64,000 nucleotides of DNA from Brevipalpus yothersi (Eukaryota > Arthropoda > Arachnida > Trombidiformes > Tenuipalpidae), in the NCBI GenBank assembly GCA_003956705.1, contig QZCP01000013.1, forward strand, positions 124,001 to 188,000, given 5' to 3'. The position numbers and the translations under genes are program-made. Under the pieces are notes generated by a model, which searched no databases, was not told where the DNA came from, and saw only the letters and a program-made list of their open reading frames with translations. This document shows, one piece after another, positions 63,803-64,000 of the stretch; the stretch's first letter is position 1, and each line of letters begins with the position of its first letter.

Positions 63803-63811
63803 TTTTTTATA
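63803..63811 (-). promoter_or_regulatory. TATA-like element
   Basis: TATAAAAAA on the minus strand, about 110 bases upstream of the strong donor at 63693. The nearest initiator-like TCAATG places a start only about 21 bases away, shorter than usual, so support is weak. Confidence 0.25.
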
Positions 63812-64000
63812 GCCATGTAACCATTTATAGAGAAAAAAGAGAGAGAGAATTGAACGCCATCGAATTACTCCACTTGATTCACTTGATGCAGTTACAAAGT
63901 TAAACTGCTTCCCCTAATTGATGCCTTTAATCAATGGCTGAATGCATCTTCTTCTCCTGAATTGCAGCATTGCTCTCTCTCTCTCTCTCTCTCTCTCCGG

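Larger units (their letters stand above)
61407..64000 (-). other. Upstream flank of AP-2
   Basis: 2.6 kb containing CT arrays at 63022-63082 and 63973-63997, a GA array at 62156-62206, a CTT tract around 62800-62843, and a candidate upstream exon near 63.7 kb. Confidence 0.5.

Noticed and set aside
1..64000. Transposons, LTRs, integrated viruses, CRISPR arrays, bacterial-type operons
   Set aside because: No transposase, reverse transcriptase, integrase or capsid motif, no terminal repeats and no spaced direct repeats were recognised. Repeats seen are simple-sequence arrays.

Overview
This is eukaryotic DNA from an arthropod. The genes are split by GT-AG introns, base composition is AT-leaning, and (GA)n/(CT)n microsatellites are extremely dense. 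The gene set (a tyramine beta-hydroxylase, an AP-2 factor close to its animal orthologues, an excitatory amino-acid transporter), with introns of only 60-71 bp in Tbh, suggests a chelicerate, perhaps an acariform (spider-mite-like) mite. That species guess is inference. Most long open frames in the window are poly-(Arg-Glu) or poly-(Ser-Leu) readings of the microsatellites and are not genes.

Layout. (1) 258-14991, minus strand: an SLC1-family sodium-dependent glutamate/aspartate transporter. Nine coding exons (418 codons) are inside the window; the 3' end lies beyond the left edge. (2) 14992-24518: about 9.5 kb of intergenic DNA between two divergent genes, with one assembly gap inside a CT array. 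(3) 24519-26914, plus strand: a complete five-exon tyramine beta-hydroxylase gene (621 aa), the octopamine-making enzyme. (4) 28061-61365, minus strand: an AP-2 transcription factor gene, tail to tail with Tbh. Its DNA-binding and dimerisation exon is at 28061-28833, a linker exon at 29127-29205, and the PY-motif activation exon at 32769-33290. A tiny first exon at 61330-61365 is the best candidate for the start and would give a 28-kb first intron. That intron explains the apparent gene desert from 33 to 61 kb. An acidic exon at 30073-30315 has an ATG and a donor in the right phase to act as an alternative first exon. (5) 61407-64000: upstream flank with a candidate untranslated or alternative first exon and a weak TATA-like element near 63.7-63.8 kb.

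How they fit together. The transporter clears excitatory amino acids, Tbh makes octopamine, and AP-2 is a developmental regulator. In vertebrates AP-2 activates the gene for dopamine beta-hydroxylase, the relative of Tbh, so the Tbh/AP-2 linkage is worth testing. No virus, integrated element, CRISPR array, tRNA or rRNA was recognised. The most interesting signals are the alternative N-termini of AP-2, an in-frame stop-free 156-bp intron in the transporter, and the unusual GA/TC repeat architecture, including an abutting (AG)n(TC)n inverted repeat.
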